This document shows, piece after piece, positions 6,290-7,128 of a stretch of 7,128 nucleotides of DNA. Below the pieces are notes generated by a model. The model had not been told where the DNA came from, did no database searches, and saw only the letters and a program-made list of their open reading frames with translations. Origin of the DNA: Sulfitobacter sp. (GTDB lineage: Bacteria; Pseudomonadota; Alphaproteobacteria; Rhodobacterales; Rhodobacteraceae); assembly GCA_024636405.1 (NCBI GenBank), contig JAGXHC010000196.1, positions 1 through 7,128 on the forward strand. The letters run 5' to 3'. Position numbers and translations under genes: made by a program. The first letter of the stretch is position 1. Each line of letters opens with the position of its first letter.

Positions 6290-6684
6290 TCCTGCACCTC
6301 AATGACGATGCGGGCCTGAACCGTCTCGGCCTCGCCCTGGACCTTGGCGGCGACCGAAAGCTGCCAGTTGCCCGCCATCGAAAGATCGGTGGCAAAGCGA
6401 TACTCGCCCGACGTTTCAGCAGGCAGCGCTGTGAGCTCCGAGGTCATCATCGCCATGCCGTCAGGTTCCATATCGACCCGCGTGGCAAAGATGATCGCGC
6501 CCGCGACGGGCTGCTGGCTGCGCCGGTCCGTCAGGCGCAGGGTCAGTACGGCTTGGTCGCTGACGGGGTAGGCGGTCTCAATCAGCTCAAAGGCGTAATC
6601 GGTGGCCTCGGCCTGAACGGCGGGAGCAGACAAAAGGCTGGCAGCAACGAAGGCCGCGCAGAAGCGCGAAAGGGTATGGGGCAT
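6286..6684 (-). CDS. Secreted FixH/YtkA-like protein
   Basis: The product has 132 residues. Residues 1-25 are a Sec signal peptide (hydrophobic core at 8-19, cleavage probably after AVQA). The mature part is a small beta-sandwich of the FixH/YtkA-like type: TLRLTDRRSQQPVAGA at 48-63, a Met-rich stretch DMEPDGMAMM at 71-80, and GEYRFATDLSMAGNWQL at 93-109. The clustered Met (M72, M77, M79, M80, M103) could bind Cu(I). Its place as the first gene of a coupled trio with cusB and cusA suggests a periplasmic copper-binding or assembly role, perhaps taking the position CusF has in enterobacteria; that is inference. The ribosome site is weak (CAGG about 6 nt from the ATG), but the signal peptide begins right at this start. 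The stop overlaps the cusB start as ATGA. Confidence 0.85.
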   Translation of the reverse strand: MPHTLSRFCAAFVAASLLSAPAVQAEATDYAFELIETAYPVSDQAVLTLRLTDRRSQQPVAGAIIFATRVDMEPDGMAMMTSELTALPAETSGEYRFATDLSMAGNWQLSVAAKVQGEAETVQARIVIEVQE

Positions 6685-6735
6685 GACGGGCCTGAAATTT
6701 TATAGGTATATTGTGCGCGCTCGCGATGTCGCTCC

Positions 6736-6741
6736 TGTCAA
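6736..6741 (-). promoter_or_regulatory. Candidate -35 element upstream of the fixH-like/cusB/cusA genes
   Basis: The minus strand reads TTGACA in the 105-bp gap before the FixH-like gene. CACAAT at 6715-6710 would give a 20-bp spacer, as in promoters driven by MerR-family regulators such as CueR. A GCGA-CA-TCGC dyad lies in the spacer, but off centre. AT-rich TATACC (6710-6705) and TATAAAAT (6704-6697) follow at spacings too long for this -35. The element is suggestive only, since the genes may also be read from further right. Confidence 0.25.
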
Positions 6742-6767
6742 AAGCGGTCTGCATACGCGGTGATGAA

Positions 6768-6782
6768 GGTGCGCGGTGCACC
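6768..6782 (-). terminator. Small hairpin after the 109-residue gene
   Basis: The minus strand reads GGTGC-ACCGC-GCACC, a perfect 5-bp stem starting 7 nt after the stop codon of the upstream gene. No T-run follows, so it is a poor intrinsic terminator. It could be a partial attenuator, an mRNA end protector, or chance. Confidence 0.2.
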
Positions 6783-6789
6783 AAATCCG

Positions 6790-7119
6790 TCAGGCTTCCG
6801 GAGGTCTTTGCAAATCATTGCCGGTCCGCTGCCCAATTTGCGCAATAACAGCGGAGGAGAGCGGTGCCAGTTCGGCAAGCAAGTGGCTTTGAACCAGCGC
6901 CCAATCAGGACCTACAAGGCCAATGGCGCCGCGACATTGGGACGACAGATGGCAAGGGGCATCGCAAACGGGAATGTCCGCGCAGTCCTCCATCGCACTG
7001 TCGGCCTGCATCATTTCCATCGTAGCCGCTTGGGCCGAAGACACCAAAGCGGTGCCCGTCTGCGCAAGCATTGCGCCGACCAGCAGAGACGTCAGGAAAA
7101 GGCGCAGTTTGATCCACAT
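6790..7119 (-). CDS. Small secreted Cys/Met-containing protein, possibly metal-binding
   Basis: The product has 109 residues. Residues 1-31 are a strong Sec signal peptide (WIKLRL then a hydrophobic core, SSAQA before the cut). The mature N-terminus has Met at 34, 36, 37 and 43, then four Cys (C46, C52, C56, C62; spacing X5, X3, X5) with H57 beside C56. The C-terminal half is a plain amphipathic stretch ending in QRPPEA. I cannot assign a family. The architecture recalls the small Cys/His-rich secreted proteins found at the head of copper operons, such as CopL-type proteins, so copper binding or sensing is plausible but unproven; the Cys could instead form two disulfides. Only 9 nt precede the ATG in the window, without a clear ribosome site, so a start further right or overlap with an upstream gene cannot be excluded. 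It lies 105 bp before the FixH-like gene, same strand. Confidence 0.74.
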   Translation of the reverse strand: MWIKLRLFLTSLLVGAMLAQTGTALVSSAQAATMEMMQADSAMEDCADIPVCDAPCHLSSQCRGAIGLVGPDWALVQSHLLAELAPLSSAVIAQIGQRTGNDLQRPPEA

Positions 7120-7128
7120 GTCGCTGGC

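Noticed and set aside
1..7128. CRISPR arrays, tRNA or rRNA genes, insertion sequences
   Set aside because: I saw no regularly spaced repeats, no RNA-gene signatures and no transposase on either strand.

Overview
The window is a copper-handling gene cluster. Every gene I can support lies on the minus strand, so transcription runs from the right edge to the left. The DNA is GC-rich. The protein style (Cus-type efflux with an alphaproteobacterial metal-binding domain, a FixH/YtkA-like partner, and a DUF302 plus multicopper oxidase pair) and one perfect FNR-type operator suggest an alphaproteobacterium, probably of the Rhodobacterales/Roseobacter group. That placement is inference from family resemblance; no phylogenetic marker is present.

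Right block, read from the right edge: a 109-residue secreted protein with four Cys and several Met (7119-6790) is followed by a 105-bp gap. Then come a FixH/YtkA-like secreted protein (6684-6286), a CusB-type periplasmic adaptor (6289-4853) and a CusA-type heavy-metal RND pump (4856-1713). The last three are joined by two ATGA stop/start overlaps, so they are almost certainly translated together. All residues I know to matter for Cu(I)/Ag(I) transport in E. coli CusA are present. No outer-membrane channel (CusC) or CusF gene lies inside the window.

Middle: 118 bp after cusA is a secreted type 1 copper protein (cupredoxin, 1594-1142). Its upstream gap contains a perfect TTGAT-N4-ATCAA site followed at class II spacing by a TAnnnT -10 element. 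This copper protein may therefore have its own promoter controlled by oxygen or nitrogen oxides.

Left block: after about 290 bp with no recognisable gene come three closely spaced genes. They are a 31-residue single-span membrane protein (849-754), a cytoplasmic DUF302 protein (737-351) and the N-terminus of a Tat-exported CueO-like multicopper oxidase (312 to the left edge, truncated by the window).

Together the genes suggest periplasmic copper defence: efflux by CusAB, oxidation of Cu(I) by the multicopper oxidase, and copper binding or electron transfer by the small secreted proteins. The least ordinary parts are the duplicated, partly methionine-stripped metal-binding domain in CusB, the FNR-type site before the cupredoxin, and the two small proteins (31 and 109 residues).
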